64,000 nucleotides of DNA from RUG191 sp045642225 (lineage in GTDB: Bacteria > Bacillota > Clostridia > Lachnospirales > Lachnospiraceae): positions 5,889 through 69,888 of the forward strand of contig JAZUIN010000119.1 of NCBI GenBank assembly GCA_045642225.1, given 5' to 3'. The position numbers were made by a program, and so were the translations under genes. Every line of letters starts with the position of its first letter. Position 1 is the stretch's first letter. The notes under the pieces are model-generated. The model had not been told where the DNA came from, did no database searches, and worked only from the letters and a program-made list of their open reading frames with translations. Shown here in pieces: positions 52,458 through 61,577 of this stretch.

Positions 52458-54044
52458 TTAATTCTTACCAAATTCTGTCAACTCAAGACCTTCATTTCTA
52501 TCAAGTGTCATACCTATTGACCATTCCTTTGCAAATAGTAGCAACGGTCTATCCTTAAGATCCTTAACCTTCTTCATGTCGCTAGTTCCAGTTATTGAAT
52601 CAATGTCGATATCATCATTTGCAATCCATCTAATATGCTCATAAGGAAGATTTTCCATTCTGATTTCAACATTGTATTCGTTTTCTAGTCTATATCTAAG
52701 CACATCGAACTGCAATACACCTACAACACCGACAATAATTTCTTCCATACCTGTGTTGTACTCTTGGAAAATCTGAATCGCACCCTCTTGTGCAATCTGT
52801 GTAATTCCCTTCATAAACTGCTTACGCTTCATTGTATCTACTTGTCTAACACGGCAGAAATGTTCAGGTGCAAATGTAGGAATACCCTCAAATGCAAACT
52901 TATCCTTAGCATTTGTAATTGTATCTCCAATTGCGAAAATTCCAGGATCAAATACACCTATGATGTCGCCTGCATACGCTTCTTCAACAATTTTGCGTTC
53001 TTCCGCCATCATCTGTTGTGGTTGAGAAAGGCGCATTTTCTTATCACCTTGTACATGAGTAACTTCCATTCCTGCATCAAATTTGCCAGAACAAATTCTC
53101 ATAAATGCAATTCTATCTCTATGAGCCTTATTCATATTAGCCTGAATCTTAAATACGAAAGCACTAAAATCTTCTGAAAATGGATCAATCACACCTTTGT
53201 CAGATACTCTTGGAAGTGGAGTTGATGTCATTTCTAGGAAATGTTTAAGAAATATTTCCACACCAAAGTTAGTAAGCGCAGAACCAAAGAATACTGGAGA
53301 AAGCTCGCCTCTGCTCACTGCCTCAATATCAAATTCTGCTGATGCACCATCTAGCAACTCTATTTCTTCAAGAAGCTGCTCCTTTTGCTCTGGTGTTATC
53401 TCATTATCAATTTCACTATCATCAATTGAAATAACTTTACTGCTTCCTTCTTTTGTTCCTTTTTGTGTATCTGAAAATGTTGTTACACATTTGTCATCTC
53501 TATCATAAACGCCACGGAACTCTTTACCTGAACCGATAGGCCAGTTAATTGGACAAGTTGGAAGTCCTAATTCCTTCTCAATATCATCTAGAAGTTCAAA
53601 TGTATCGTTCGCATCTCTATCCATCTTATTGATAAATGTAAATATTGGAATGTGGCGCATAGCACAAACCTTGAACAGCTTTCTTGTCTGCGCTTCAACA
53701 CCCTTCGATGCATCGATAACCATTACAGCAGAATCTGCGGCCATCAAAGTTCTATATGTATCCTCTGAGAAGTCTTGGTGCCCTGGTGTATCAAGAATAT
53801 TAATGCAATAGCCATCATAATTAAACTGGAGAACTGACGAAGTAACTGAAATACCTCTTTCCTTCTCTATTTCCATCCAGTCGGAAACTGCGTGCTTAGC
53901 AGTAGCCTTTCCCTTTACAGAACCAGCCTGATTAATAGCTCCACCATATAAGAGAAACTTCTCAGTTAGTGTCGTCTTACCAGCATCCGGATGGGATATA
54001 ATGGCAAATGTTCTTCTCTTCTTAATCTCTTCTTGTAAACTCAT
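52458..54044 (-). CDS. prfC: Peptide chain release factor 3
   Basis: RF3 is a GTPase that recycles RF1 and RF2 from the ribosome. The G-domain motifs are ISHPDAGKTTLTEKFLL (G1), RGISVTSSV (G2), DTPGHQDF (G3) and FINKMDRD (G4), followed by the RF3-type domains with LRVRQVDTMK-like CRVRQVDTMKRKQF and YEHIRWIANDD near the end. At 528 residues it is full length. GGAGAAAGAG precedes the ATG. It lies downstream of deoB by 76 bases that hold a 20-base tandem repeat. Confidence 0.95.
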   Translation of the reverse strand: MSLQEEIKKRRTFAIISHPDAGKTTLTEKFLLYGGAINQAGSVKGKATAKHAVSDWMEIEKERGISVTSSVLQFNYDGYCINILDTPGHQDFSEDTYRTLMAADSAVMVIDASKGVEAQTRKLFKVCAMRHIPIFTFINKMDRDANDTFELLDDIEKELGLPTCPINWPIGSGKEFRGVYDRDDKCVTTFSDTQKGTKEGSSKVISIDDSEIDNEITPEQKEQLLEEIELLDGASAEFDIEAVSRGELSPVFFGSALTNFGVEIFLKHFLEMTSTPLPRVSDKGVIDPFSEDFSAFVFKIQANMNKAHRDRIAFMRICSGKFDAGMEVTHVQGDKKMRLSQPQQMMAEERKIVEEAYAGDIIGVFDPGIFAIGDTITNAKDKFAFEGIPTFAPEHFCRVRQVDTMKRKQFMKGITQIAQEGAIQIFQEYNTGMEEIIVGVVGVLQFDVLRYRLENEYNVEIRMENLPYEHIRWIANDDIDIDSITGTSDMKKVKDLKDRPLLLFAKEWSIGMTLDRNEGLELTEFGKN

Positions 54045-54090
54045 CTCTTTCTCCTCGTCTACGTCTTACATTAACATTTATCTAAAATGC

Positions 54091-54126
54091 ATCTCAAACT
54101 CTAAAAAAATATCTCAAACTCTAAAA
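54091..54126. repeat. Short tandem repeat after deoB
   Basis: ATCTCAAACTCTAAAA occurs at 54091-54106 and again at 54111-54126, 20 bases apart, the second copy containing the deoB stop. It looks like a small slipped duplication; no function is apparent. Confidence 0.6.
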
Positions 54127-55317
54127 TATTGCTTCGCCCGCCAAGCAATTATCTATATCAAAATACTTAAGAATTGTTGCTGAAATATCAGCGTAGCTTT
54201 CTCTTGTTTTGAAATTTTTGTTCCTAGGTACATTGTTACCAAACATCAAAAGTGGTACACATTCTCTTGTATGGTCAGTTCCTGAATATGCAGGGTCACA
54301 GCCATGATCCGCTGTTATCATTAGTATGTCATCCTCTTTCATTTCGACAATAATATCAACTATTCTTTCGTCAAAATAAGACAACGCTTTCGCATATCCT
54401 TCAACATCTCTTCTATGACCATAAAGCATATCATAATCTACAAGATTAACAAAACAAAGACCTTCAAAATCCTTCTTCATCATCTCGATAGTCTTGTTGA
54501 TACCATCTTCGTTACTCGTTGTTCTAACGTAATCATTTATTCCTTTGCCAGCAAAAATATCGTATATCTTGCCAACACCGAAGGTCTTAAAATCGTTCTT
54601 TTGTAAAATGTCTAACATTGTATCAGCGGGTGGCTCTAACGAAAAGTCATGACGATTGCTAGTTCTTGTATAATTACCGCTTTCTCCAACAAAAGGTCTT
54701 GCAATAACGCGTCCTACTCCATGCTCTCCCACAAGAATCTCTCGTGCAATTTCACAGTACTTATACAATTCTTCTACAGGAACAACCTCTTCGTGAGCTG
54801 CAATTTGAAATACTGAATCGGCTGATGTATATACAATTAAATCACCAGTCTTGACATGCTCATCGCCATAGTCATTTATAACCTTAGTTCCTGAGTATGG
54901 AAGGTTACAAAGTACATTTCTTCCAGTCTTTTTCGAAAATTCATCAAGCACTTCCTTAGGGAAACCATTAGGATATGTAGGAAGTGGATTTGGGCTAACA
55001 AGACCTGCAATCTCCCAATGTCCGATTGTAGTATCCTTACCCTTAGATTTCTCTCTTAATCTAGCAACCGCACCTTCAAAATCAGATACCTTTGCATTTG
55101 CTACTTCTTTAGGCTGACCTAACACATTTTCTCCTGTCAAATCTAATTCCATATCCTCAGCGTTAAAATAGCCTAACCTTCTTAAGTTTGGCATATTAAA
55201 ATACTTAGATTTACTACAAGACAAAAGTGTATTAGCTCCCTTGTCACCAAAATCTGCTGCATCTACAGCATTTCCCATACCAACAGAATCTAATACAATC
55301 AAAAAAACTCTTTTCAT
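54121..55317 (-). CDS. deoB: Phosphopentomutase
   Basis: DeoB interconverts ribose 1- and 5-phosphate (and the deoxy forms), feeding nucleoside sugars into central metabolism. It is a metal-dependent alkaline-phosphatase-like enzyme: LIVLDSVGMGNAVDAADFGD (cut here at 20 residues), TSADSVFQIAAHEEVV, and DILMITADHGCDPAYSGTDH-type metal ligands are all visible. At 398 residues it is normal. GAGGGTAAG precedes the ATG. Purine nucleoside phosphorylase, which supplies its substrate, lies at 61.6 kb. Confidence 0.94.
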   Translation of the reverse strand: MKRVFLIVLDSVGMGNAVDAADFGDKGANTLLSCSKSKYFNMPNLRRLGYFNAEDMELDLTGENVLGQPKEVANAKVSDFEGAVARLREKSKGKDTTIGHWEIAGLVSPNPLPTYPNGFPKEVLDEFSKKTGRNVLCNLPYSGTKVINDYGDEHVKTGDLIVYTSADSVFQIAAHEEVVPVEELYKYCEIAREILVGEHGVGRVIARPFVGESGNYTRTSNRHDFSLEPPADTMLDILQKNDFKTFGVGKIYDIFAGKGINDYVRTTSNEDGINKTIEMMKKDFEGLCFVNLVDYDMLYGHRRDVEGYAKALSYFDERIVDIIVEMKEDDILMITADHGCDPAYSGTDHTRECVPLLMFGNNVPRNKNFKTRESYADISATILKYFDIDNCLAGEAIF

Positions 55318-55331
55318 AGACTTACCCTCAA

Positions 55332-55362
55332 CAAAAAATATGCACCACTAAGTGGTGCATAT
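55332..55362 (-). terminator. Rho-independent terminator of rpsU
   Basis: ATATGCACCAC and GTGGTGCATAT form a perfect 11-bp stem around TAA; on the minus strand TTTTTTGTTG follows. It lies 26 bases after the rpsU stop and just before deoB. Confidence 0.93.
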
Positions 55363-55387
55363 CAATAAACACTTCTATACGTAAATA

Positions 55388-55564
55388 TTAGTTATACTTA
55401 CGTTTTCTAGCAGCTTCTGATTTCTTCTTACGCTTTACAGAAGGCTTCTCATAATGTTCTCTCTTACGAATCTCTTGTTGGATACCAGCTTTAGCACAGT
55501 TTCTCTTGAAACGTCTTAAAGCGCTATCTAGTGATTCGCCTTCTTTTACAACTACACTTGACAT
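55388..55564 (-). CDS. rpsU: 30S ribosomal protein S21
   Basis: The 58-residue product starts MSSVVVKEGESLDSALRRF and continues with the very basic S21 sequence KRNCAKAGIQQEIRKREHYE, ending RKRKYN. S21 joins the small subunit late and aids initiation. GGAGGGAGGG precedes the ATG. It has its own promoter (55639-55667), a leader hairpin over the region before the ribosome site and its own terminator, so it is a single-gene unit between the MCP gene and deoB. Confidence 0.97.
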   Translation of the reverse strand: MSSVVVKEGESLDSALRRFKRNCAKAGIQQEIRKREHYEKPSVKRKKKSEAARKRKYN

Positions 55565-55581
55565 ATCTTCAACCCTCCCTC

Positions 55582-55607
55582 CAGTTGTGGATTGTGCTTA
55601 CCAACTG
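55582..55607 (-). promoter_or_regulatory. Leader hairpin before the rpsU ribosome site
   Basis: CAGTTG and CAACTG pair around a 14-base loop, ending immediately before the GGAGGGAGGG ribosome site. It may tune rpsU translation; autoregulation by S21 is only a guess. Confidence 0.35.
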
Positions 55608-55638
55608 TTTGGGTAATTTATTATTTCGCACAAAGAGA

Positions 55639-55667
55639 ATTATATATGTAAATTCATATCAAGTCAA
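55639..55667 (-). promoter_or_regulatory. Sigma-A promoter of rpsU
   Basis: TTGACT (55662-55667) and TATAAT (55639-55644) on the minus strand are 17 bases apart, directly after the MCP stop. Confidence 0.8.
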
Positions 55668-55674
55668 GATATTT

Positions 55675-57141
55675 TTATAACTCTTCAGATAGCTTAAATA
55701 TCTTATCTAAGATTCCCTTTGTCTTGTCCATTCCATCAACACATTCGTTAGTTATCTCAAGAGATGTCTCTGCTGATGCAACGACTTCTTCTGAAGATGC
55801 TGATAGATTAGAAATAGAATCCATAACTTCGTTATTAGCCTTAGCTGAATCGTTAACCTTATTCTCAATTTCTTTAACTGAAGCAGCAAGTTTCTTAACA
55901 GCTTCATCGATTTGCATAAATTGTTCTTCTGTAGCAGTAATCAATTCAGCCTCTTCTTCTGTAGCCTTAACTGACTTTTGCATGTTGCTTGAAGCAGTAA
56001 CAATATTTTCAACAAGAGAATCAATAACGTGACTAATTTGTTCTGCTGATTCTTTGGTTGTATCAGAAAGATTTCTGATCTCATCAGCAACTACCGCAAA
56101 ACCTTTACCTGCTTCACCAGCACGAGCAGCTTCAATAGAAGCATTAAGTGAAAGCAAGTTTGTTTGCTCTGAAATCTCAAGGATAGCTTGAACAACGTCT
56201 TTGATACCTTCTGCTCTCTCTTGTAACTCCTTAGTCATCTGAGCTGTCTCAGCATTTACAGAAGATACGATATCTGACTGATCCATAAGCTTCTTAACTG
56301 TCTTGTTACCTTCTTCAACTACTGCAGAAGCTTCTCTACTTGTAACTGTCATATCTTCAGTCTTCTCAACGACTTGGTCTAATGCACTAGTAATGTTAGC
56401 TGACATCATTGTTTGTGTTTGAATTGAAGTTGCTGTCTGCTTTGTTGAATCGCTAATTTGTGTAACAGATGAAGATGATGATTCAATATTTGAAGCAAGA
56501 TCTTCTACTGATTGATTTGCAGAATCAAGTAAGTTCTTGATTTCCATTGAAGTCTCACGAACAGCATTAGCATTTTGCTCTTGTTCAGCAGCTTGCTTCT
56601 TGATGTTCTCCATCAATTCTTGGTCTTGTGAAGCCATTACCTTAACTCCAAAGAATGCGATAAGACAACCAATCAATACAAAGAAGTCATTAAGAATAAC
56701 TTGTAAAGTCATTCCGCCTGTTCCAAATACGAAATACATAACATTATATACCGCATTACCAATAATTGCTGCGATAATACCTATCGTACAAGTAGAAACT
56801 TGTTTGTGAAGCATTACTACGAAGCAAATCAAGAATGTAAAGCTTGATACGTATGGTACATTAGGATTTGAAATCAATACATCCATAAACGTTATGAGAA
56901 CACCCATGAACATTATTAGATGTCCCTTATGTGACAAAGAAAACTTCAATCTACCAATTAAAGTAATTATAAATCCAACTACGATTATAACTTCAGATAT
57001 TATTACACCTGTCATCCCATCTCTATAGCCTGCACAGAGAAATGTAAGTACCATAGCTAAAATGTGAATAGGTGTTAGACATAAAAATGTTAATTTATTC
57101 TTGCCTATCAAATGTCTTTCTTCTATTGAACGTTGTTCCAT
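55675..57141 (-). CDS. Methyl-accepting chemotaxis protein without an external domain
   Basis: About six membrane helices fill residues 15-180, with only short loops between them, so there is no periplasmic ligand domain. The cytoplasmic part is a coiled-coil signalling domain with the MCP hairpin tip ISEQTNLLSLNASIEAARAG, GKGFAVVADEIRNLSDTTKE and the adaptation regions either side. It should pass a signal from the membrane to CheA. The start at 57141 (MEQRSIEERH) is set by AGGGGG. No che or flagellar genes lie in the window, so motility of the organism is only suggested. Confidence 0.9.
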   Translation of the reverse strand: MEQRSIEERHLIGKNKLTFLCLTPIHILAMVLTFLCAGYRDGMTGVIISEVIIVVGFIITLIGRLKFSLSHKGHLIMFMGVLITFMDVLISNPNVPYVSSFTFLICFVVMLHKQVSTCTIGIIAAIIGNAVYNVMYFVFGTGGMTLQVILNDFFVLIGCLIAFFGVKVMASQDQELMENIKKQAAEQEQNANAVRETSMEIKNLLDSANQSVEDLASNIESSSSSVTQISDSTKQTATSIQTQTMMSANITSALDQVVEKTEDMTVTSREASAVVEEGNKTVKKLMDQSDIVSSVNAETAQMTKELQERAEGIKDVVQAILEISEQTNLLSLNASIEAARAGEAGKGFAVVADEIRNLSDTTKESAEQISHVIDSLVENIVTASSNMQKSVKATEEEAELITATEEQFMQIDEAVKKLAASVKEIENKVNDSAKANNEVMDSISNLSASSEEVVASAETSLEITNECVDGMDKTKGILDKIFKLSEEL

Positions 57142-57222
57142 TATAAATCCCCCTAAAAAATTCATAAACTCATAATAATTATAATGTTTCTTATATCATT
57201 TTTCAATTTAATTAATCAATAA

Positions 57223-59877
57223 TTATCCAATTTGTTCTTGTAAAACTTCCTTAGCACGAGCCAAACAATCACTGATACCCGCTGGATTCTTACCACCAGC
57301 TTGTGCCATATTAGGACGGCCACCACCGCCACCTCCAACAAGAGACGCGATTTCTTTAATCATGTTGCCTGCATGTGCTCCAGCCTTAATAGCATCATCA
57401 GTAGCCATAACCATAAGAGAAACCTTACCACCATTATTAGATGCAAGTACAACTACACCTTGACCTAAGTTATTCTTAAGCTCATCTCCCAAGTCACGAA
57501 GTCCATTCATATCGACATTTTCAAGCGCCTTAGCAACGAACTTGATACCTGCTACTTCTTCTACCTCTGACGATACATCGCCAAGTGCATCCTTAGCTGC
57601 TGCTGCCTTAAGAGAATCGTTCTCGCTCTTAAGCTCTTTCATTTCCTTAAGTAAGCTATTAAGCTTGTCCTCTAAATTGTTTACATCTGACTTAAGTATT
57701 ACAGCAACATTTTCAAGCTTAGACTCAACCTCATTATAATAATCGAATACAGCTTGAGAGGTTAACGCTTCGATACGACGTGTTCCTGCTGCAACACCAG
57801 ATTCCGAAACAATCTTAAAGGCTGCGATAGAATTTGTATTATCAGCATGTGTACCACCACAAAGCTCGATAGAGAAATCTCCCATCTTAACTACACGAAC
57901 TGTCTCGCCGTACTTCTCACCAAACAACGCCATAGCGCCAGTCTTCTTTGCCTCGTCAATTGACATTTCTTCTGTAACAACAGGAAGCGCTTCGGCAATC
58001 TTAGCATTTACAATAGCTTCTACCTTGCTAATCTCTTCAGGTGTCATTGCAGAGAAATGACTAAAGTCAAAACGAAGTCTATCAGGACTAACTTCAGAAC
58101 CCTTCTGTTGTACATGGTCCCCTAGTACCTCACGCAAAGCCTTTTGTAACAAGTGAGTTGCAGAGTGATTCTTAGCTATAAGCGCACGTCTATTCTTATC
58201 AACGTCCATTTTAGCCATAGCGCCAATGTTCATCGTTCCTCTCTCAACATAACCAATATGACCTATTTTATCTTCACCTATCTTAATAGTGTCTGTTACA
58301 ACAAATGTACTTTGTCTCTCAGAAATAACACCAGTATCTCCAATTTGTCCACCCATTGTTGCATAAAATGGAGTCTTATCTACAATAATAGTTCCTTTAT
58401 CACCCTCATCCAACGAATCAACTATTTCATCCTCTGACGTCAAAGCTATTATTGTCGAGTTACAAGAAAGCTTATCATAACCTACAAACTTAGAATATAT
58501 GCTATTATCTAACTCTTCGTATACTGTTGCATCCTTACCCATGTAGTTAGTTTCTTTACGAGCTGCACGAGCTTGATTCTTCTGGTTATCCATGCATTTC
58601 ATAAAGCCTTCTTCATCATAAGACATACCAGACTCTTCAAGAATTTCAGCAGTCAAGTCAACTGGGAAGCCAAATGTATCATATAGCTTAAATGCATCCT
58701 CCCCTGGGAGTACTGACTTACCATTCTTCTTAAGTTCTGACTTCATATCCTCTAGAATACTTAAGCCTTGGTCTATAGTCTTATTAAATCTATTCTCTTC
58801 TTCTGTAAGCACCTTGAAAATGTATGCTTTCTTCTCTTCTAGCTCTGTGTAACCATCCTTAGATTCGTTAATAACAGTCTCTGAAAGTGTTGCAAGGAAT
58901 GTATCTTCAATTCCAAGCATTCTTCCGTGTCTTGCTGCACGTCTGATAAGACGACGAAGTACATATCCACGACCTTCATTTGTTGGTTGAACACCATCTG
59001 ATACAAGGAATGTAGCACTTCTGATATGGTCTGTAATAAGTCTAATAGAAATATCATCCTTATCATTTTCTTGATATTTCTTACCTGATAATTCACAAAC
59101 CTTATCACGAATAGCCTTCATTGTATCAATGTCAAATACAGAATCCACATCCTGCATAACAACTGCAAGACGCTCTAATCCCATACCAGTATCAATATTC
59201 TTGTTCTCTAATTCTTCGTAATTGCCATGTCCATCGCCATTAAATTGTGTAAACACGTTGTTCCACACTTCCATGTAACGATCACATTCACAACCAACCT
59301 TACAATCTGGCTTACCACAGCCGTATTTCTCACCACGATCATAATAAATCTCTGAACATGGACCACAAGGACCAGCACCATGCTCCCAGAAGTTGTCGCA
59401 TTCTCCAGTCTCTGGGTCTCTATAGAACTTAGTAATCTTCTCAGCAGGAACTCCGATTTTGTTAACCCAAATCTCTAAGGCTTCATCGTCTTCGCCGTAT
59501 ATTGATGGGTAAAGTCTGTCCTCTTCAAGACCAAGAACTTTGGTCAAATATTCCCAAGACCACTCAAGAGCTTCCTCTTTAAAATAATCACCAAATGAGA
59601 AGTTACCTAGCATTTCAAAAAATGTTAAGTGTCTAGCTGTTTTACCAACATTTTCAATATCTCCAGTACGAACACACTTCTGACAAGTACACATTCTTGT
59701 CTTAGGTGGAACCTCTTGACCTGTAAAATATGGCTTAAGTGGCGCCATACCAGCGTTGATAAGAAGTAAACTATTGTCATTAACCGGAACTAGAGAATAG
59801 CTGCCCTTAGACAAATGTCCCTTACTTTCAAAAAAATCTAAGAAACTTTTTCTTAACTCGTTTACACCGTTTTTCAT
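57223..59877 (-). CDS. alaS: Alanine-tRNA ligase
   Basis: AlaS charges tRNA-Ala and edits serine or glycine mischarging. The class II core is seen in GNFSFGDYFKEEA and GRGYVLRRLIRRAARHGRML, the editing domain in NHSATHLLQKALREVLG and CGGTHADNTNSI, and a C-terminal DHHA1 domain ends in GGGGGGRPNMAQAGG. At 884 residues from the ATG at 59877 it is of normal length; GGTGA lies five bases upstream. There is an internal four-cysteine cluster near CGKPDCKVGCECD typical of many bacterial AlaS. No T-box fits in the 57-base leader after the upstream terminator. Confidence 0.97.
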   Translation of the reverse strand: MKNGVNELRKSFLDFFESKGHLSKGSYSLVPVNDNSLLLINAGMAPLKPYFTGQEVPPKTRMCTCQKCVRTGDIENVGKTARHLTFFEMLGNFSFGDYFKEEALEWSWEYLTKVLGLEEDRLYPSIYGEDDEALEIWVNKIGVPAEKITKFYRDPETGECDNFWEHGAGPCGPCSEIYYDRGEKYGCGKPDCKVGCECDRYMEVWNNVFTQFNGDGHGNYEELENKNIDTGMGLERLAVVMQDVDSVFDIDTMKAIRDKVCELSGKKYQENDKDDISIRLITDHIRSATFLVSDGVQPTNEGRGYVLRRLIRRAARHGRMLGIEDTFLATLSETVINESKDGYTELEEKKAYIFKVLTEEENRFNKTIDQGLSILEDMKSELKKNGKSVLPGEDAFKLYDTFGFPVDLTAEILEESGMSYDEEGFMKCMDNQKNQARAARKETNYMGKDATVYEELDNSIYSKFVGYDKLSCNSTIIALTSEDEIVDSLDEGDKGTIIVDKTPFYATMGGQIGDTGVISERQSTFVVTDTIKIGEDKIGHIGYVERGTMNIGAMAKMDVDKNRRALIAKNHSATHLLQKALREVLGDHVQQKGSEVSPDRLRFDFSHFSAMTPEEISKVEAIVNAKIAEALPVVTEEMSIDEAKKTGAMALFGEKYGETVRVVKMGDFSIELCGGTHADNTNSIAAFKIVSESGVAAGTRRIEALTSQAVFDYYNEVESKLENVAVILKSDVNNLEDKLNSLLKEMKELKSENDSLKAAAAKDALGDVSSEVEEVAGIKFVAKALENVDMNGLRDLGDELKNNLGQGVVVLASNNGGKVSLMVMATDDAIKAGAHAGNMIKEIASLVGGGGGGRPNMAQAGGKNPAGISDCLARAKEVLQEQIG

Positions 59878-59933
59878 TTCATTCACCAATCCTTATAAAT
59901 TCATGTTATTAATATTCGACAAAATATTTATCC

Positions 59934-59962
59934 TAAAAAAAAGCACTGTATTACTACAGTGC
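59934..59962 (-). terminator. Terminator of the small membrane protein gene
   Basis: GCACTGTA and TACAGTGC pair perfectly around 4 bases; on the minus strand eight T's follow. It lies 25 bases after the stop and 57 bases before alaS. Confidence 0.92.
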
Positions 59963-59986
59963 ATAATTATATACTCAACTAGATAA

Positions 59987-60157
59987 TTACGCTTCGGTAG
60001 TGGTATCAGCCTCGTTATCCTTAGACGCCGCCAACGCCGCTTCCTTCGCATTCTTGTTCTCTCTTAATGCTTTACCAATCATAAAGCCTGCAACAGCAAT
60101 TGCTACAAGTACTATCATTATTACAACGTATTGTATAAAGCTTGCTAAAAAAGCCAT
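59987..60157 (-). CDS. Small single-helix membrane protein
   Basis: The 56-residue product has an N-terminal hydrophobic helix (FIQYVVIMIVLVAIAVAGF) followed by a charged tail (GKALRENKNAKEAALAASKD and an acidic end). The start at 60157 is set by GGAGG; a longer frame to 60172 covers that site. It has a strong terminator and is therefore a real small gene unit between mtaD and alaS. I do not recognise a function. Confidence 0.75.
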   Translation of the reverse strand: MAFLASFIQYVVIMIVLVAIAVAGFMIGKALRENKNAKEAALAASKDNEADTTTEA

Positions 60158-60249
60158 ATGTAACACCTCCAAAAATCTATATCTTGTAATTTGAAACTAC
60201 AATTATAGAAATTATATACTAAATAGTTCCTTTTTTCAATATGTATATC

Positions 60250-61575
60250 CTATTTCATACGACCTATAATAGCATTTGCTTTGCTGTAAATCTCTTTAGG
60301 GTCAAATCCTATGTCGAACTTGCCGTCTTCGTATAACATTTTGCCGTTAACCATTGTAAATGTTACATTAGACTTGCTACCTGAATATACAATATTCTTA
60401 ACTATGTGATTCATAGGCTGCATATTAGGTTGCATCAAGTCAATTCCAATAATATCAGCCTTCTTGCCGATATCAATTCTATCACATTCTGGAAGTCCCA
60501 TACATCTTGCACCTTCAGATGTCGCCATGTATAGCACAGCATCCGCTGGAACACATGCAGCATCGTTCTCTCGAACCTTAGGCAACGCTGATGTAAGAAA
60601 CATTTCACGGAAGAAATCAAGTGCATTATTGCTAGCAGGTCCGTCTGTACCAATCGCAACTGGAATGTCATTGTCAAGAAATGTCTTAATTGGTGCAACG
60701 CCACTTGCAAGCTTAAGATTTGAAGCAGGATTTGTAACAGCGTACAAGCCTCTCTTCTTCATAATCTCAATATCCTCAGGTGCCATATGTACGCAGTGAT
60801 ATCCACCGCCACCATACTTGTACATTCCAAGCGAATCCATAAGCTGTGTAGGAGTAACATCCCATCTCTCCTTACATTCAGCCACTTCTATCTCTGTCTC
60901 TGAATTATGAAGAAATACTGGCGACTTAACCTTCTCAGCCAAATCAGCAATTCCTTTCATAAGCTCTTTGGATGTTGTATATTCAGCATGAAAACCTATT
61001 ATAAACGAGCTCAAATCACTCATCTCATTTACGATATGGTAACAATTCTCAACTAGTTCAACACTACCACCGAAATTGTTAAGTCCAGATGTCTGAACAG
61101 TTCTAAATCCACAATCAACCGAAGCCTTAGCATTCATAGGTGGGAAGAAATACATATCAAAGTTAGACGTAATTCCACTAGTTAGATATTCCATTATTCC
61201 TAAAATGTCTAACCAATAAATGTCATCCTCAACAAGCTTTTCTTCTCTAGGGAAGATATCTCTAAAGAGCCATTCATGTAATGGTAAATCATCCGCATAA
61301 GAACGTAAAAATGTCATTGCAGTATGAGTATGAGCATTCTTGAAGCCCGGCATAACTAGCTTGCCACTACAGTCAATTTCTCTATCGACTTGCTCTAAGG
61401 CTGTTCCTCTAGTAATTACTGTGGCATTTTGCTCTTCTCTTCCATCTACTCCTACAGGAGTACCTGAAATGTATGTAATCACTGTATCTGTAACTTCCAT
61501 TTCGCCCTTAATTATGGTAAATGTCTTATCATCATTTGTTAATAAAATTAATCCATCTTTAAATCTTGTATTCAT
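60250..61575 (-). CDS. mtaD: 5'-methylthioadenosine/S-adenosylhomocysteine deaminase
   Basis: This amidohydrolase-fold enzyme should deaminate MTA and SAH to the inosyl compounds. The metal ligands are in MPGFKNAHTHTAMTFLRSY, the third His in IIGFHAEYT, a further His in VFLHNSETEIEV and the catalytic Asp in VAIGTDGPASNN. YADDLPLHEWL is characteristic of the MTA/SAH deaminase branch, as against guanine deaminase or TrzN-like enzymes, though related substrates cannot be excluded. GGAGATATAATA precedes the ATG. It starts 3 bases after the pnp stop, so both are read together. Confidence 0.85.
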   Translation of the reverse strand: MNTRFKDGLILLTNDDKTFTIIKGEMEVTDTVITYISGTPVGVDGREEQNATVITRGTALEQVDREIDCSGKLVMPGFKNAHTHTAMTFLRSYADDLPLHEWLFRDIFPREEKLVEDDIYWLDILGIMEYLTSGITSNFDMYFFPPMNAKASVDCGFRTVQTSGLNNFGGSVELVENCYHIVNEMSDLSSFIIGFHAEYTTSKELMKGIADLAEKVKSPVFLHNSETEIEVAECKERWDVTPTQLMDSLGMYKYGGGGYHCVHMAPEDIEIMKKRGLYAVTNPASNLKLASGVAPIKTFLDNDIPVAIGTDGPASNNALDFFREMFLTSALPKVRENDAACVPADAVLYMATSEGARCMGLPECDRIDIGKKADIIGIDLMQPNMQPMNHIVKNIVYSGSKSNVTFTMVNGKMLYEDGKFDIGFDPKEIYSKANAIIGRMK

Positions 61576-61577
61576 TA

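Noticed and set aside
59878..59986. T-box in front of alaS
   Set aside because: The leader after the upstream terminator is 57 bases, too short, and lacks the conserved core.
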